Made by a program: the position numbers and the translations under genes. 6,919 bases of DNA from Methanimicrococcus sp. GTDB taxonomy: Archaea; Halobacteriota; Methanosarcinia; Methanosarcinales; Methanosarcinaceae. The stretch covers positions 1 through 6,919 of the forward strand of contig WRNK01000061.1 of the NCBI GenBank assembly GCA_009776675.1, read 5' to 3'. The notes under the pieces were generated by a model that worked only from the letters and a program-made list of their open reading frames with translations, did no database searches and was not told where the DNA came from. Every line of letters begins with the position of its first letter. The stretch's first letter is position 1. Shown in pieces: positions 5,806 to 6,919 of the stretch.

Positions 5806-5812
5806 TTTCAAA

Positions 5813-6919
5813 ATGACGGATTATGATTTAACAGCGAATGAAAAAAAGGTTCTTTTGGCATTAAGCACATTGGAAACAGCGGAAGCAAAAAAAGTTGCAG
5901 ACGTTTCCGGTTTAAATGTGGATGCTTCAATGCAGGCGGCTTTTTTATTGGAAGAAAAGGGCTTGGTCACGATTGTCGAAGAATCTTTTGAGTTTTATTG
6001 TCTTTCAAGTGAAGGAAAACAATATGCAGAAGTCGGTCTTCCGGAAAGGCAAATTATTGACAGCACCCGCGGTCCGACTCCTCTTGAAAAAATCCGAAGC
6101 CAATTTTCGCCGCAGTTTGTCAATATCGCAACCGGATGGCTTCTTAAAAAGAAATGGGCAAAAATTGAAAGCAATATGCTCATCCCGTCAGACAGTATTT
6201 CCGAGAAAGGGGACGATGAAAAAGCTCTTTTTGTTTTGTTTAAAATGAAAGAGGAAGGCAATGAATCCGTTTCTGTTTCAGAATTATTAAAAAAATCGAT
6301 CTCTAAAGGCACACTTTCCGATCTTTTAAAACGCAAACTTTTGGAAAAAGAAGATGTTTCCGTGCGCCGCGTCTCAATAACAGGCATTGGTCAAGCGGTC
6401 GTTTCAAAAGGCATTGAAATCAAGGAAGAAATTGCTCAAATCACATCGGAACTGATAAAGGGCGGCAATTGGGAAAATAAAACATATCGTCCCTATAAAA
6501 TCCAAAAGCCCGCCAGATCAATTTATGGTGCCAAAATCCATCCGTACCAGCGTCTCATTGACCAAATGCGCCAAATCTTTTTAGAAATGGGTTTTACAGA
6601 GATTAAAGGAGATATTGTCCAATCATCTTTTTGGAATTTTGATGCTCTTTTCCAGCCGCAGGATCATCCGGCCCGTGAAATGCAAGATACTTTTCACCTT
6701 GAAAGCCGCTCAGAACTTCCTGAAAAATACGTTGGTTCCGTTTGCAAAAGCCACGAAACCGGCGGTGACACAGGATCAACGGGGTGGGGCGGGAAATGGA
6801 ACTCTGAAATCGCCGAGAAAAATGTTCTCAGAACGCATACAACAGCTGTTACGGTCAAATATCTTGCCGATCATCCGAAAGGTCCGATTAAAGCGTTTTG
6901 CATTGACAGGGCTTACCGC
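5813..6919 (+). CDS. pheS: Phenylalanyl-tRNA synthetase alpha subunit, N-terminal 369 residues (3' end beyond window)
   Basis: PheS is the catalytic subunit of the heterotetrameric class II synthetase that charges tRNA-Phe; its partner is PheT. The frame runs without a stop from the ATG at 5813 to the last base, so the gene is cut by the right edge; archaeal PheS is near 490-500 residues, so about 125 are missing. The first 210 or so residues form helical winged-helix-like modules typical of archaeal/eukaryotic PheRS alpha (for example LTANEKKVLLAL, 6-17). The linker with TYRPYKIQKPARSIYGAKIHPYQ (224-246, shown in part) leads into the catalytic core. This has FDALFQPQDHPAREMQDTF (276-294), VLRTHTTAVTVKYL (338-351) and the motif 2 end AFCIDRAYR (361-369). 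trpS and pheS are consecutive on the same strand with a 113-bp gap. Identification is firm. Confidence 0.95.
   Translation, partial: MTDYDLTANEKKVLLALSTLETAEAKKVADVSGLNVDASMQAAFLLEEKGLVTIVEESFEFYCLSSEGKQYAEVGLPERQIIDSTRGPTPLEKIRSQFSPQFVNIATGWLLKKKWAKIESNMLIPSDSISEKGDDEKALFVLFKMKEEGNESVSVSELLKKSISKGTLSDLLKRKLLEKEDVSVRRVSITGIGQAVVSKGIEIKEEIAQITSELIKGGNWENKTYRPYKIQKPARSIYGAKIHPYQRLIDQMRQIFLEMGFTEIKGDIVQSSFWNFDALFQPQDHPAREMQDTFHLESRSELPEKYVGSVCKSHETGGDTGSTGWGGKWNSEIAEKNVLRTHTTAVTVKYLADHPKGPIKAFCIDRAYR

Noticed and set aside
5916..6387. Open frames of 110 and 130 codons on both strands inside pheS
   Set aside because: The correct frame here is pheS, which shows conserved catalytic motifs and is open to the window edge; these are frame shadows.

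Overview
The window reads as chromosomal DNA of a methanogenic euryarchaeon, most likely from the low-GC, host-associated part of the Methanosarcinaceae (Methanimicrococcus/Methanolapillus-like). That placement is inference from gene content and sequence style; no database was searched. Three things support an archaeal methanogen: an enzyme committed to methanopterin synthesis (beta-RFAP synthase), an archaeal Nop5/fibrillarin pair, and archaeal-type TrpRS and PheRS alpha. Promoter-like AT boxes, GGTG/GGAG ribosome-binding sites and oligo-T runs after genes also look archaeal.

Layout. (1) 3-458, + strand: the 3' part of a DUF2953 protein cut by the left edge. (2) 576-3296, + strand: a tightly packed cluster of three genes, beta-RFAP synthase, nop5 and flpA (fibrillarin), joined by overlaps of 8 and 1 nt. 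(3) 3297-3456: a convergent intergenic region with an A-rich 13-bp repeat array that on the minus strand reads as serial oligo-U tracts. (4) 3457-3912, minus strand: a small Zn-ribbon protein of the OapC/ArvC-like family. (5) 4118-4192, + strand: an initiator tRNA-Met with a good box A promoter. (6) 4365-5699, + strand: trpS. (7) 5813 to the right edge, + strand: the first 369 codons of pheS, open at the edge. The gene-free stretches are 459-575, 3297-3456, 3913-4117, 4193-4364 and 5700-5812; none exceeds 300 bases.

The theme is translation. Nop5 and fibrillarin form the protein core of C/D-box RNPs that 2'-O-methylate rRNA and tRNA. The initiator tRNA starts protein synthesis, and the two synthetases charge tRNA-Trp and tRNA-Phe. 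The methanopterin gene is the metabolic outsider, apparently co-transcribed and translationally coupled with nop5.

I see no mobile element, CRISPR array, phage gene or defence system, and no clear new system. The points most worth a second look are a serine-rich low-complexity tract in the fibrillarin-binding end of Nop5, a perfect inverted repeat at the start of the beta-RFAP synthase gene, the 13-bp repeat array at 3372-3447, and the isolated OapC/ArvC-like gene.
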